A stretch of DNA of 50,860 bases from Anoxybacillus thermarum (GCF_000836725.1 NZ_JXTH01000012.1:1-50860), one strand, 5' to 3'. Positions 1-8,652 are shown, counted from the stretch's first letter. Translations and numbers: made by a program. The notes: generated by a model not told the origin, from the letters alone.

Positions 1-143
1 TCCAAGCGGGTTGAACAGGCCAAACGGAAGGCAGGACGGTTGTGGGCAGATGTGGTGCGTCAGAATCTACCGTGTCTGCAGCGGTCATCCGGGACGCCGA
101 TCCATCAAGCGTTGTCGGCGCTTCGGGATTTTGGTTGGGTGTA
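1..143 (+). pseudogene. IS transposase, C-terminal 47 codons only
   Basis: An open frame enters from the window edge and ends at TAA 141-143. It is Arg/Lys-rich at first (RVEQAKRKAGRLW) and ends in ALRDFGWV. The call as transposase rests on its position inside a repeated element with a defined end, not on a catalytic motif, since the DDE residues would lie outside the window. It is partial because of the contig edge, so the gene itself may be intact in the genome. Confidence 0.6.
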
Positions 144-295
144 AAAAAATGGAATACAATATCATCACTTCAAGATGAGGGATGAGAGTCCAAAAGCGCT
201 TACGATATCAATTCCTGAAAATGGTTCGCTAACTAGTGATTGACAACACCCGTAGTGAACCGAAAAAATGTTCTCCACAAAGTCTTGACTGACTC
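1..295 (+). mobile_element. 3' end of an insertion sequence (left contig edge)
   Basis: This segment is identical, as reverse complement, to 50565-50859 at the other end of the window. I compared it base by base; identity stops at 295/296, which therefore marks the IS end. It contains the last 47 codons of a transposase (stop at 141-143) and about 150 noncoding bases. The terminal sequence, read inward from the end, begins GAGTCAGTCAAGAC. The rest of the element lies outside the window. I cannot name the IS family from this fragment. Confidence 0.85.
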
Positions 296-575
296 CTTGT
301 TTTTGCATTTGTTGCAATATGTCGTTTATTTCTTCCTTTTTTAATGTCGCGATATGTTTGCCCATGACGATCGCTAACGTTTCTAGCCGAGCCGTCGTCT
401 CCGCAAGAAAACGGTCAAGGTCATTTTTATGTATATTCGCAAACAGTTTCGTTTCTTCAAGCAATTGTTGTTGCTGCTGTTCGTCTTGCCAACGTACAAT
501 CCACATGCTCCCGATCAAACATGGGACAATAACGAGCAATATGTACAGCCACCGCCTTGTTCTCTCTCTCCCCAT
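296..575 (-). pseudogene. Membrane sensor N-terminus truncated by the IS
   Basis: The ATG at 575 has a GAGGGAG ribosome site a few bases upstream, which decides the start against a longer open frame to 680. The product begins with a basic stretch (MGRERTRRW) and one transmembrane helix (about residues 10-26). A Gln-rich and helical extracytoplasmic segment follows (FANIHKNDLDRFLAETTARLE). This resembles the start of a sensor kinase, diguanylate cyclase or chemoreceptor. Native sequence ends at about residue 93, where the IS begins at 295. The frame then runs through IS sequence to a stop at 165. The signalling domain is missing, so function is probably lost and the receptor class cannot be told. 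Confidence 0.65.
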
Positions 576-712
576 ATACGCTCCCTCAACAAAACAAAAT
601 TCAAGGAATATTATAACATAAAGATAAGAAAAAGACGGAGAAAATGATAACCGTATTAAATAGAGTATGTTTATTGACAAGTACAGAAATATATTTTGGT
701 TAAAAAAACAAT

Positions 713-739
713 TTGCAAAAAAAAAAAAAATGATACAAT
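713..739 (+). promoter_or_regulatory. Possible promoter for the protease/lipoprotein pair
   Basis: TTGCAA (713-718) and TACAAT (734-739) lie about 15-16 bases apart across an A-tract, 46 bases before the GTG start of the matrixin gene. The 576-784 interval is otherwise AT-rich with no gene I can support. The spacing is short for a housekeeping promoter, so this is tentative. Confidence 0.35.
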
Positions 740-784
740 AAACTAGGCTTTAAAAAAGTAAAAGATTTCTAGAAGGAAGCGGAT

Positions 785-1330
785 GTGAGAAGATTGACTT
801 TTTTTGTTATTATCATGTTATACTTGATTCCTAGTAGCAGTGTTCGTGCTTATGAGCTATTTGGCGGAAAATATAGGAACCCAAACTCATTAAAATATTG
901 GATTGATTCGCCGGTTATTAATGCTGGTTATGAAGCGAGGGGAGTTTATGGTTCAGAAGCGTTTGATAGTTCTTCTCTTATTGGTACGACTAGAACGTAC
1001 GATGCTTCCCAAGCTAACTACAAATGGTGGGCTAGTACGAAGGACATGGGTTCTGTCGTTGCCGATTGCATCAACTATCATGTGAACTGGCTAGGGCAAG
1101 TGACTGCTTGTTGGGACTGTACATACGATAAGTCGCAGTTGAGAATGTATTTACCGGGTTTTCAAAAGTTGTCTTGGGTTCAAACGAGGGAAACAACAGC
1201 ACACGAGGTCGGTCATGCTCTCGGATTGGATCATGAAGACGATGTTCGTGCTATCATGCTTTCAAAAGGTTTCCTAAATGATGAGTATCCGCAAAATGAT
1301 GATTGGAATGGAATAAATGCTATCTATTAG
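785..1330 (+). CDS. Secreted matrixin-type zinc metalloprotease
   Basis: The start is GTG at 785, after GAAGGAAG; the overlapping ATG at 783 runs straight into a stop. Residues 1-22 form a signal peptide (basic start, hydrophobic core, VRA cleavage site), so the 181-residue product is probably exported. The metzincin zinc site HEVGHALGLDH lies near residues 140-150, followed by a Met-turn-like AIML and a C-terminal NGINAIY resembling the end of matrixin catalytic domains. It likely cleaves extracellular peptide or protein, substrate unknown. It is followed 18 bases later by a lipoprotein gene, so the two are probably cotranscribed. Base composition is much more AT-rich than the surroundings and it lies next to an IS, which suggests transfer. 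Confidence 0.8.
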   Translation: MRRLTFFVIIMLYLIPSSSVRAYELFGGKYRNPNSLKYWIDSPVINAGYEARGVYGSEAFDSSSLIGTTRTYDASQANYKWWASTKDMGSVVADCINYHVNWLGQVTACWDCTYDKSQLRMYLPGFQKLSWVQTRETTAHEVGHALGLDHEDDVRAIMLSKGFLNDEYPQNDDWNGINAIY

Positions 1331-1348
1331 TGGAAAGGAAGTAGCCTG

Positions 1349-1939
1349 ATGAAAAAGATTATTTTTCTTTTTTTTACTATTTTATTTTTGTCTGCCTGTA
1401 ACAATACACAATCTGAACTAAGCAATGTGAATACAAAATATGTTCATAGTGAGTCGAAAATTATAGACGAATACAATTATTTAGAAGAAATGGAGAATGA
1501 TAGTGAAGTTATTTTGATAGGTACGAAAAAAAATGGAGAGAGTTATTTCGATAAAGATGGCGATATGGTGACGGGTTTTTACACGATAAGTGATGTTGAG
1601 ATCAAAAAAGTGTTTAAAAATGAAAAGGGATACGCGTTAAATAAGGGTAATATCATAAAAGTTATGGAGAACGGAGCGTTTGATAAAAAGGCTAATACAA
1701 TGTACGGTTCGGCAGGGTACCAGTTGATGAAAGATAATAAAAGCTATCTTTTATTTTTAAGAAAAAGCACGACACATGATGAGTATACGATCAAAGGTGT
1801 TTATTATGGGAAAGTGCCGTTAGATAGTAATCAAATCGAATACGACGGTCATTTGAACAGTAGTAAGCAAACAAATGATAAACAAATTGAAAAACTAAAT
1901 CAAATATTTGAAGAGGCAAGAAAAAAATATAAAGAATAA
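1349..1939 (+). CDS. Putative lipoprotein, unknown function
   Basis: The 196-residue product starts with a lipoprotein signal (MKKIIFLFFTILFLSAC), with Cys17 as the lipidation site, so it should be anchored outside the membrane. The rest is charged, rich in Lys, Asn and Asp, with beta-like segments (VILIGTKKNGESYF, SYLLFLRKS). I recognise no family. It lies directly downstream of the matrixin gene and ends at a strong terminator. A role as inhibitor, chaperone or partner of the protease is conceivable but unsupported by sequence. Codon use is strongly AT-biased, unlike the genes after 2000. Confidence 0.65.
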   Translation: MKKIIFLFFTILFLSACNNTQSELSNVNTKYVHSESKIIDEYNYLEEMENDSEVILIGTKKNGESYFDKDGDMVTGFYTISDVEIKKVFKNEKGYALNKGNIIKVMENGAFDKKANTMYGSAGYQLMKDNKSYLLFLRKSTTHDEYTIKGVYYGKVPLDSNQIEYDGHLNSSKQTNDKQIEKLNQIFEEARKKYKE

Positions 1940-1963
1940 AGATGAGAAAATGAGAAGATGTGG

Positions 1964-1990
1964 CCCCCGCCAAATATGGACGGGGGTTTT
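1964..1990 (+). terminator. Rho-independent terminator
   Basis: A CCCCCG/CGGGGG stem (1964-1969 with 1981-1986) is followed by TTTT. It ends the protease/lipoprotein unit. The opposite strand has no T-run after the hairpin. Confidence 0.75.
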
Positions 1991-1991
1991 G

Positions 1992-3413
1992 TTATGCCGA
2001 CTGTTTTTGTTTGTTCGTTTCGCCGTTTTGTTGCTTAACAACAAGCGGATAGAAAAGCAAGCTGCTTGCCAGTAAGGCGATGCCGAGTAAAAATGTTTTC
2101 ATATCGGCTGTTCCTGCTTTCACAAGCCAAATGGAATAAACGGTCGCAAGCACGGCGATCACGCCGTCTGCCATTCGTTCCTGCATCGTGCGATACGTCT
2201 CTCCTGTCCAAACGAGCTTCAATTGGAAGACGGAGGCGATGACGTACGGAACGAGATACGATAATGTCGCAATGTAAATGACGAAATCAAACGCCGCTGC
2301 CATAGAGTTTGAAATCGTTGAAAAAATGAATAGTTGTGCAATCATATTCGAGACGATTAAAGAAAAGCGCGGCATTCCGTTTTTATTTTCTTGTAAAAAG
2401 GTGCGCATAAACAATCCTTGTTTTGCAGCTTGGTACGGCACTTCGGCACTTAAAAAAATCCAGCCGAGCGTCGAGCCGATTAAGCTAATTAAACCGAGTC
2501 CTGCAAGCAGTTGCGATCCGATCGGTCCTAACACCGTTCCGATCGCATCGACGAGCGGTTTTTCTGACTGCATAAGCGCTTCTTGTTTTAACAATCCCAT
2601 GACGAGTACGCTAATGCCGATGTAAATCGCTAAGGCGATAAATAAACCGACAATTGTCGCGCGTTTCACATCGCTTTGTTTTCGGGCACGCGAAGCGAAG
2701 ACGATCGCTGATTCAATGCCGATAAACGCCCAAAGTGTGCTTAATGCGACGTTGTTGATTTGCGAAAGAAGCCCGAGCGTATGACCTGCTTCATCGTAAC
2801 GCGGAGCAACAAACGGTTGGATATAGCTTTTTTCAAAGGCGAACAGCCCGATAACAATGAATAAGAAAAAGCCGAGCACTTTCGTTGCCGTCGCGACGAA
2901 ATTTAATTTTCCAGCGTTTTCTGCTCCTTGTAAAATAATTGTATGCATCATCCATAAAAGCGACGTACAAACGAGAAACGTCAGCAAATTGCCGAGCTTT
3001 AACGTCAATGCACCAGCGGAAAAGACGACATGCCCGCTCGTTAAAATCGGGAAAAACGTCGATAAATAACTCGCAAACGTCGTAATGATGGCGACGTTTC
3101 CAGCGACGTTGCCGATCCAATATCCCCAAGATGACATAAAGCCAGATAAGATCGACGCATTTGAACCTTTTGGAAACAGCTCTTTCGCATAAATTTGTGG
3201 TCCGCCATTTAATTCTGGTTTTCGAATCGCTAAGTTACCAAAAATAATCGCAATCATTAACACCCCAGCACCTGTCAACAGCCAGCCGAGCAATACACCA
3301 GCCGGGCTTGCTGCTTCCGCAAGCGAACGAGGAAGCATAAAAATGCCAGATCCGACCATATTGCCGACAACGAGCGCGGTCAATACCCAAAAGCCGAGTT
3401 TTTGTTGTTTCAT
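1992..3413 (-). CDS. APC-family basic amino acid permease, probably lysine
   Basis: This is a 473-residue integral membrane protein with about 12 helices. It matches the amino acid/polyamine antiporter family: VVGNMVGSGIFMLP near the N-terminus is the glycine-rich substrate-binding bend of helix 1, and GIESAIVFASRA lies mid-protein. I chose the ATG at 3413, preceded by AAAGGATG at good spacing, over the ATG at 3434, which has no ribosome site. The leader carries a lysine riboswitch and an intrinsic terminator, which points to lysine as substrate (uptake or exchange). B. subtilis YvsH, as I recall, is a similar permease under a lysine riboswitch. The family is clear; the substrate is inferred from the riboswitch. 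Confidence 0.85.
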   Translation of the reverse strand: MKQQKLGFWVLTALVVGNMVGSGIFMLPRSLAEAASPAGVLLGWLLTGAGVLMIAIIFGNLAIRKPELNGGPQIYAKELFPKGSNASILSGFMSSWGYWIGNVAGNVAIITTFASYLSTFFPILTSGHVVFSAGALTLKLGNLLTFLVCTSLLWMMHTIILQGAENAGKLNFVATATKVLGFFLFIVIGLFAFEKSYIQPFVAPRYDEAGHTLGLLSQINNVALSTLWAFIGIESAIVFASRARKQSDVKRATIVGLFIALAIYIGISVLVMGLLKQEALMQSEKPLVDAIGTVLGPIGSQLLAGLGLISLIGSTLGWIFLSAEVPYQAAKQGLFMRTFLQENKNGMPRFSLIVSNMIAQLFIFSTISNSMAAAFDFVIYIATLSYLVPYVIASVFQLKLVWTGETYRTMQERMADGVIAVLATVYSIWLVKAGTADMKTFLLGIALLASSLLFYPLVVKQQNGETNKQKQSA

Positions 3414-3484
3414 GTTGTTCATCCTTTCGTTCATAAAATATACGGTGCGTACGGTAGAGCGCTGTTGTCGTGCACTTTTTAAAT

Positions 3485-3518
3485 AAAAAAGTGCACCCTA
3501 AGTTTTCAACGGGTGCAC
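3485..3518 (-). terminator. Riboswitch-controlled terminator (leader)
   Basis: In the minus-strand leader, GTGCACCC (3518-3511) pairs with GGGTGCAC (3498-3491) and is followed by six T. The GTGCAC at 3496-3491 can instead pair with a further GTGCAC reached across TTTTT/AAAAA at about 3469-3480. Two mutually exclusive hairpins are therefore possible. It lies between the lysine aptamer and the permease gene. Confidence 0.8.
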
Positions 3519-3548
3519 AATATATGACACATCCGCATCAAACTTAAG

Positions 3549-3720
3549 ATCGATAGCTCTCCACCGCATGCGCGATGACAGTCCTGCCCCTATTCGGAAA
3601 CAGGCCCAGCCTATAGCGCCAGAGCACGCCATAAACTTCGGCGACAAATCCTTTCATCTCACTTCCCCGACGTCTCTGCGTCTCCATGAAACTACTATTA
3701 TTTGCCGCGACCTCTATCTC
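3549..3720 (-). ncRNA. Lysine riboswitch (L box)
   Basis: Read on the minus strand, the segment contains the ordered conserved blocks of the L box as I know them from B. subtilis lysC: GATAGAGG at the 5' side of P1, GTCGCCGAAG in the middle, GGCTGGGC, GGACTGTCA, and GGAGAGCTATC closing P1. Lysine binding should favour the terminator at 3485-3518 and shut off the permease gene. Much of the open frame on the plus strand here is a shadow of this RNA. Confidence 0.92.
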
Positions 3721-3763
3721 ATCTTAGTTGACGAGAAAGATTTCGTATGCAATTGACGTTACT

Positions 3764-3793
3764 ATCTTACAAAAAATCTTTTCGCTTCGTCAA
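3764..3793 (-). promoter_or_regulatory. Promoter of the lysine riboswitch/permease
   Basis: On the minus strand, TTGACG (3793-3788) and TAAGAT (3769-3764) are separated by 18 bases. They sit about 45 bases upstream of the start of the L box. Confidence 0.6.
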
Positions 3794-3837
3794 TGAAAAT
3801 TTTTTCGCACATATGTACAAGAAGGAAGTGGAACGCA

Positions 3838-3860
3838 TATAATGATAGTGAGTACTCACT
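3838..3860 (+). promoter_or_regulatory. -10 box and palindromic operator of the ABC/TetR operon
   Basis: TATAAT (3838-3843) is followed at once by the perfect palindrome AGTGAGTACTCACT (3847-3860), which would cover the transcription start. A CACT half-repeat follows. A weak -35 (TGTACA, 3814-3819) is spaced 18 bases upstream. The natural candidate to bind here is the TetR protein encoded at the end of the operon (5636-6286), giving autoregulated repression. Confidence 0.65.
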
Positions 3861-3883
3861 CACTTTTATGAAAGCGAGGGAAC

Positions 3884-4603
3884 ATGATGGCGATTCAATT
3901 GCAACACGTAAGTAAACAGTTTCATAAAAAAGAAGTCATTCATGACGTGTCACTTGAAGTACATGCCGGAGAAATTTTCGGCATACTCGGCCCATCCGGA
4001 GCGGGGAAAACGACGCTCGTTAAAATGATCGCAGGCATTGATATGGCGACAGAAGGGACGATTCATGTGCTCGGTTCGCGCATGCCAAATTTGCAAACGA
4101 TGGCACGCATCGGGTTTATGGCACAATCCGATGCGCTATATGGCGAGTTAACGGCACTTGAAAATTTACACTTTTTCGCATCGATTTATGGACTAAAAGG
4201 AAAAAAGAAAAAAGAGCGCATCGAAGAAGTGTTGCAGCTTGTGAACTTAACAAATGATATGAAAAAAGCGGTTCACCAATATTCTGGCGGAATGAAACGC
4301 CGTCTATCGCTAGCGGCAGCGCTTTTACATGAACCAGAAGTGCTCATTTTAGACGAGCCGACCGTCGGGATCGATCCGCTTCTTCGCCAAGCGATTTGGG
4401 AAGAACTTGAACGCATTCGCCAAAAAGGAACGACGATCGTTGTGACGACGCATGTGATGGACGAAGCGGAAAAATGTATGCGGCTCGCGATGATTCGCGA
4501 CGGACGGTTGATTGCCGTCGGCAGCCCAGACGAATTAAAGAAACAAACAGGCACAACGACGTTAGAACGAGCATTTTTACATTTTGGGAGGGCATATGCA
4601 TGA
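3884..4603 (+). CDS. ABC transporter ATP-binding protein
   Basis: This 239-residue ATPase carries Walker A GPSGAGKT (about 36-43), the signature YSGGM, Walker B VLILDEP and the switch histidine (VTTHVMDEAE). It energises the ABC-2 permease encoded next, whose start overlaps its stop (ATGA at 4600). Two adjacent ATG codons follow GAGGG; the second (3887) has the better spacing. The family exports drugs, lipids or peptides and the substrate is not evident. It is first gene of an exporter-permease-TetR operon, an arrangement typical of inducible efflux systems. Confidence 0.88.
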   Translation: MMAIQLQHVSKQFHKKEVIHDVSLEVHAGEIFGILGPSGAGKTTLVKMIAGIDMATEGTIHVLGSRMPNLQTMARIGFMAQSDALYGELTALENLHFFASIYGLKGKKKKERIEEVLQLVNLTNDMKKAVHQYSGGMKRRLSLAAALLHEPEVLILDEPTVGIDPLLRQAIWEELERIRQKGTTIVVTTHVMDEAEKCMRLAMIRDGRLIAVGSPDELKKQTGTTTLERAFLHFGRAYA

Positions 4604-5631
4604 GAATTCAAGCGATTGTCGTTCGCATTATTCGTCAGTTTTTTCGCGATAAACGAACGCTTGCGTTAATGATTGTCGCACCGATGTTTGTGTTGTTTTT
4701 AATGGACTTAGTGTTTAACGGAGAACAATATGAACCGCATATCGCAATTGATGCAAACGTGCCACAGCCGTTTCAAGACGCATTAAAAGAAGCGGATGCG
4801 CATGTGACGACGATGACAAAAGCGAAGGCGATGAACGAACTAGATGAGCAACAAATCGACGCATTTATTGAAATGAATCAAACCGCTTTACGTCTCACGC
4901 TCGAAGGAAGCGATCCGTCCGTCAGCAAAACGGTGCTCATGACGGTGCAAAAAGCATCCCAAACGCTTATGCCACCGGCGAAACAACCATTTACAATCGA
5001 TGCGGTATATATGCACGGTTCAGAAGACATGGCGTTATTTGACAATTTCGGTCCGGTATTAATTGGCTTTTTCATTTTCTTTTTCGTCTTTTTAATTGCA
5101 GGGGTGTCGTTTTTGCGCGAGCGGACGAGCGGAACGCTTGAGCGGTTGCTCGCGACGCCGTTAAAGAGATGGGAAATTGTAATCGGTTACGTCATCGGCT
5201 TTGGCATATTTACAACGATTCAAGCAAGTCTTATTTCTTCGTTTGCGATTTATATATTAGACATGATGATGGAAGGTTCGTTTTTGTATGTGCTGCTCAT
5301 TACGTTTTTGTTAGCGATGACGGCGCTGACGTTAGGGACGTTATTATCCGCCTTTGCGAACAACGAATTGCAAATGATTCAATTTATTCCGCTCGTCGTC
5401 GTTCCGCAAGTGTTTTTCTCTGGGCTATTTAACTTGGATACAATGGAACCGTGGCTCCGTTCGATCGGAGTCGCTATGCCGTTATATTACGGGGCAGATG
5501 CATTAAGAGAAATGATGATTCGCGGAAAAGGGTTTGAGGCGATTTCATTCGATGTATATGTTTTGATTAGTTTTTCCCTTTTATTTATGATATTAAATGT
5601 ATTCGCATTAAAGAAATATCGAAAGTTGTGA
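4600..5631 (+). CDS. ABC-2 type permease of the exporter
   Basis: A 343-residue membrane protein starts at the ATG overlapping the previous stop (ATGA); the longer frame from 4474 is the ATPase gene read in another frame. One N-terminal helix (about 17-37) is followed by a large extracytoplasmic loop (about 40-150), then five helices toward the C-terminus. FLRERTSGTLERLLATPL is the characteristic ABC-2 cytoplasmic motif after the second helix. It forms the pore of the exporter with the preceding ATPase. The substrate is unknown. Confidence 0.88.
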   Translation: MRIQAIVVRIIRQFFRDKRTLALMIVAPMFVLFLMDLVFNGEQYEPHIAIDANVPQPFQDALKEADAHVTTMTKAKAMNELDEQQIDAFIEMNQTALRLTLEGSDPSVSKTVLMTVQKASQTLMPPAKQPFTIDAVYMHGSEDMALFDNFGPVLIGFFIFFFVFLIAGVSFLRERTSGTLERLLATPLKRWEIVIGYVIGFGIFTTIQASLISSFAIYILDMMMEGSFLYVLLITFLLAMTALTLGTLLSAFANNELQMIQFIPLVVVPQVFFSGLFNLDTMEPWLRSIGVAMPLYYGADALREMMIRGKGFEAISFDVYVLISFSLLFMILNVFALKKYRKL

Positions 5632-5635
5632 GGGT

Positions 5636-6286
5636 ATGATGGACGAACGACAACAGTTGTTTCATTTATTAAACGTCGATGGACAACAGTTAAGCGAAAA
5701 ACAAATGAATATTTTACAAGCGGCCATTGACATGTTTGCAGAAAAAGGATATGCGGCGACGTCGACGAGCGAAATTGCGAAGCGGGCAGGGGTGGCGGAA
5801 GGAACGATTTTCCGCCATTACAAAACGAAGAAAGATTTGTTGTTGGCAATCGTCAAACCGACGTTATTTCAATCGGTTGCGCCGTTTTTAGCGAAAAAGT
5901 TTGTGAAAGACGTATTTGAAAACGAATATGAACATTATGAGCAGTTTGTGCGCGCCGTTTTTAAAAATCGGTATGAATTTGTCAAAACGTATTTGCCCGC
6001 GATTCGTGTATTATGGCAAGAAATGTCGTTTCACGATGACATTAAAGCACAGTTTCAAACGATTTTTACAAATCATGTGTACGAAAAGTTTAAACAAATT
6101 GTCGAGCATTTTCAACAAAAAGGGGAGCTGGCACCACACCCTCCGGAGACGGTGATTCGTTTGACGATTACAACGATTGCCGGTTTTTTGGCGACTCGCT
6201 TTTTGATTATGCCTGATTATCCGTGGAATGATGAACAGGAGATGGAGCGGACGATTCAGTTTTTGATGAATGGACTAAAAGCCTAA
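5636..6286 (+). CDS. TetR-family regulator of the exporter operon
   Basis: The 216-residue protein has an N-terminal helix-turn-helix (about residues 25-70; FAEKGYAATSTSEIAKRAG then VAEGTIFRHYKTKKDLL), typical of TetR repressors. A helical ligand-binding domain makes up the rest. The gene starts 4 bases after the permease stop and ends at a strong terminator. It probably binds the AGTGAGTACTCACT palindrome in the operon's promoter and releases it when an exported compound is bound. Ligand unknown. Confidence 0.85.
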   Translation: MMDERQQLFHLLNVDGQQLSEKQMNILQAAIDMFAEKGYAATSTSEIAKRAGVAEGTIFRHYKTKKDLLLAIVKPTLFQSVAPFLAKKFVKDVFENEYEHYEQFVRAVFKNRYEFVKTYLPAIRVLWQEMSFHDDIKAQFQTIFTNHVYEKFKQIVEHFQQKGELAPHPPETVIRLTITTIAGFLATRFLIMPDYPWNDEQEMERTIQFLMNGLKA

Positions 6287-6311
6287 TCCATGTGCGGATT
6301 AGGCTTTTTTT
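6281..6311 (+). terminator. Rho-independent terminator
   Basis: GCCTAATCC (6281-6289) pairs with GGATTAGGC (6296-6304), followed by seven T. It ends the exporter/TetR operon and overlaps the tetR stop codon. Confidence 0.85.
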
Positions 6312-6343
6312 AAAAGATTAAGAAAGTATAAAATTTCGAATTG

Positions 6344-6576
6344 ATGTCTAGCTCGAAGCGCCATCGGTGTGATGCGCTCCGCCCGACGCTGTGGCGGCGA
6401 CACGCTGAGAAGCTTCCGGTGAGTTTGCCCACGCAGAACGAGTCAACTGATTGGTTCGAGCTCTCCTTCGCGGGGCTTGTGCGATCTTCGCGGAGCCAAG
6501 GATGGCGACATTTTGCCGTTGCCCGCAGGATGCGGGCTGCCTTTAGGCGAAATTGGGGCGCTTTGCGCTTTTCTTA
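6344..6576. repeat. Dispersed Bacillaceae-type intergenic repeat, GC-rich
   Basis: A 233-base segment of different composition lies between the TetR terminator and clpE. It starts TGTCTAGCTCGAAGCGCC and ends GGCGCTTTGCGCTTTTCTT. Its ends are complementary (AAGCGCC 6356-6362 with GGCGCTT 6557-6563), and it contains an internal hairpin GCCCGCA-GGA-TGCGGGC. From memory, many Bacillaceae intergenic regions hold elements with nearly these terminal sequences and variable middles. No open frame in it looks like a gene. Copy number cannot be seen here because no second copy lies in the window. Confidence 0.55.
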
Positions 6577-8652
6577 ATGTTTCACAACGATGAGACCATC
6601 TTCTACATCAATGTGGATCGTACGCACGTTTTCCTCATCGAGCAACACGTCAGCAATTTGGTCTTCGACATGTTCTTGCATGACGCGGCGGAGTGGACGG
6701 GCGCCAAATGTCGGATGATAGCCAAGTTCAGCTAATTTTTCTTTCGCTTTGTCGCTCATTGTAACAGCTACATGTTGTTCAGAAAGCGTGCGTTGCAATT
6801 CAGCGAACATGAGGTCAACAATTTGCAACATGTGCGCTTTTTCAAGCGGTTTAAATTCGATGATCGCGTCGAGACGGTTTAAAAATTCCGGTTTGAAGTA
6901 TAGGCTGAGACGTTGAAGCAAGTCGCCTTCGACATTCGTACCTGCGTTTGATGTCATAATGATGACGGTATCTTTAAAGCTGACGGTACGACCTTGGCTA
7001 TCTGTTAAACGACCGTCTTCTAAAATTTGCAAAAACATATGTTGCACGTCTGGATGCGCTTTTTCCATTTCATCAAGCAAGATGATGCTGTAAGGGTTGC
7101 GGCGCACTTTTTCCGTTAATTGACCAGCTTCCTCATGACCGACATAGCCAGGAGGTGCACCGATGAGTTTGGCGACCGCATGTTTTTCCATATATTCGCT
7201 CATGTCTAAGCGAATCATTGCATCTTTAGAGCCGAACAATTGTTCAGCAAGCGTCTTCGACAATTCTGTTTTACCGACGCCAGTCGGACCAACGAATAAG
7301 AACGAACCGATCGGACGGTTTTTCGCTTTTAAGCCGGCGCGGCTTCTGCGAATTGCTTTGGCGATTTTTTTCACTGCTTCTTCTTGACCGATGACTTTTT
7401 TCGATAAGTTTTCTTCTAAATGTTTCATTTTTTCTTGTTCATCCGCTTGTAGTTTGCCGACTGGGATGCCTGTTTTTTCTTCAATGATTTGTTGAATGTG
7501 CATGACGTCTACAACAGGTGGCTCAGCTTGTCCGTTTTGTTGGAATTGTTTTTCAAGTTGCAATTCTTCAGTGCGCAATTTGGCAGCGAGTTCGTAATTT
7601 TCTTCTTGCGCCGCTTTTTCTTTTTCTTTTCTTAATTGTTCGAGACGTTGTTCGATTGCTTCTTTATTTGTCGGCATCGCTTTTAAGCTTACTTTAGAGC
7701 CAGCCTCATCTAACAAGTCAATCGCTTTGTCAGGAAGGAAGCGGTCTTGAATGTAGCGATGCGACAATGTGACGCATGCGTGAATCGCTTCATCTGTATA
7801 TTTTACTTGATGGAATTGTTCATATTTTGGTTGAATGCCTTTTAAAATATTGATCGCTTGTTCGATTGTCGGTTCATGAACGATGACCGGTTGGAAGCGG
7901 CGTTCAAGCGCAGCATCTTTTTCGATTTGACGATATTCTTTTAACGTTGTTGCGCCGATTATTTGCAATTCTCCGCGGGCAAGCGTCGGTTTTAATATGT
8001 TGCTTGCGTCCATCGAACCTTCTGCTGATCCGGCACCGACAAGTAAATGAATTTCATCGATGAATAAAATGACATTTTTCCGTTGCTGCAATTCGGCAAT
8101 GAGTTGTTTCATTCGCTCTTCAAATTGACCGCGAATGCCTGTGTTTGCGACTAAGGAAGCGACGTCAAGCACGTACACTTCTTTGTTTAATAATTTTGTT
8201 GGAACAGATCCTTCGACGATTTTAAGCGCTAATCCTTCTACGATCGCCGTTTTACCAACGCCCGGTTCACCGATTAACACCGGATTATTTTTATTGCGAC
8301 GATTTAAAATTTCAATGACGCGTTCAATTTCTTTATCGCGTCCGATGACGGGATCAATGAGTCCTGCTTTCGCCAATTGCGTTAAGTTGCGGCCGAATTG
8401 GTCAAGCAATCCGTTTCGTTTCGGTTGTTGTTCTTGTTGTTGGACATGGGAAACGGCTTCGTTAGTCAGCGGTGCGAAGAAGTCGGAGAACAATTGATCG
8501 AAACGATCGAAGTGGAATCCTGCTGGAACTTTTAATTGTTGTTTTTGTTTTGCATAGCACGCCTCGCAAAGGTGCAATTGTTGTTTGTCGTTGTTTACTT
8601 GCACATGTAAAAAGATGTTTGCTTTATTTTGTTTACATACTTGGCACATCAT
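6574..8652 (-). CDS. clpE: ClpE, Hsp100 AAA+ ATPase of the Clp protease
   Basis: This 692-residue chaperone/unfoldase feeds damaged proteins to ClpP. In order: an N-terminal zinc finger (CQVC then CEAC) specific to ClpE; AAA1 with Walker A GEPGVGKT; a UVR-type coiled-coil linker ([17 protein letters not shown]); AAA2 with GPTGVGKT and [11 protein letters not shown]; and a C-terminal D2-small domain. The start is ATG 8652 (a second ATG follows at 8649), preceded by AAGGAGG; the frame further upstream is regulatory DNA. CtsR boxes cover the promoter, so heat or protein stress should induce it. The gene order clpE then ykvI agrees with B. subtilis. Confidence 0.95.
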   Translation of the reverse strand: MMCQVCKQNKANIFLHVQVNNDKQQLHLCEACYAKQKQQLKVPAGFHFDRFDQLFSDFFAPLTNEAVSHVQQQEQQPKRNGLLDQFGRNLTQLAKAGLIDPVIGRDKEIERVIEILNRRNKNNPVLIGEPGVGKTAIVEGLALKIVEGSVPTKLLNKEVYVLDVASLVANTGIRGQFEERMKQLIAELQQRKNVILFIDEIHLLVGAGSAEGSMDASNILKPTLARGELQIIGATTLKEYRQIEKDAALERRFQPVIVHEPTIEQAINILKGIQPKYEQFHQVKYTDEAIHACVTLSHRYIQDRFLPDKAIDLLDEAGSKVSLKAMPTNKEAIEQRLEQLRKEKEKAAQEENYELAAKLRTEELQLEKQFQQNGQAEPPVVDVMHIQQIIEEKTGIPVGKLQADEQEKMKHLEENLSKKVIGQEEAVKKIAKAIRRSRAGLKAKNRPIGSFLFVGPTGVGKTELSKTLAEQLFGSKDAMIRLDMSEYMEKHAVAKLIGAPPGYVGHEEAGQLTEKVRRNPYSIILLDEMEKAHPDVQHMFLQILEDGRLTDSQGRTVSFKDTVIIMTSNAGTNVEGDLLQRLSLYFKPEFLNRLDAIIEFKPLEKAHMLQIVDLMFAELQRTLSEQHVAVTMSDKAKEKLAELGYHPTFGARPLRRVMQEHVEDQIADVLLDEENVRTIHIDVEDGLIVVKH

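Noticed and set aside
3568-3756. Open frame of 62 codons on the plus strand
   Set aside because: It is the complement of the lysine riboswitch and has no ribosome site.
6341-6577. 78-codon open frame in the GC-rich segment
   Set aside because: The segment is a dispersed repeat with complementary ends; composition and lack of a ribosome site argue against coding.
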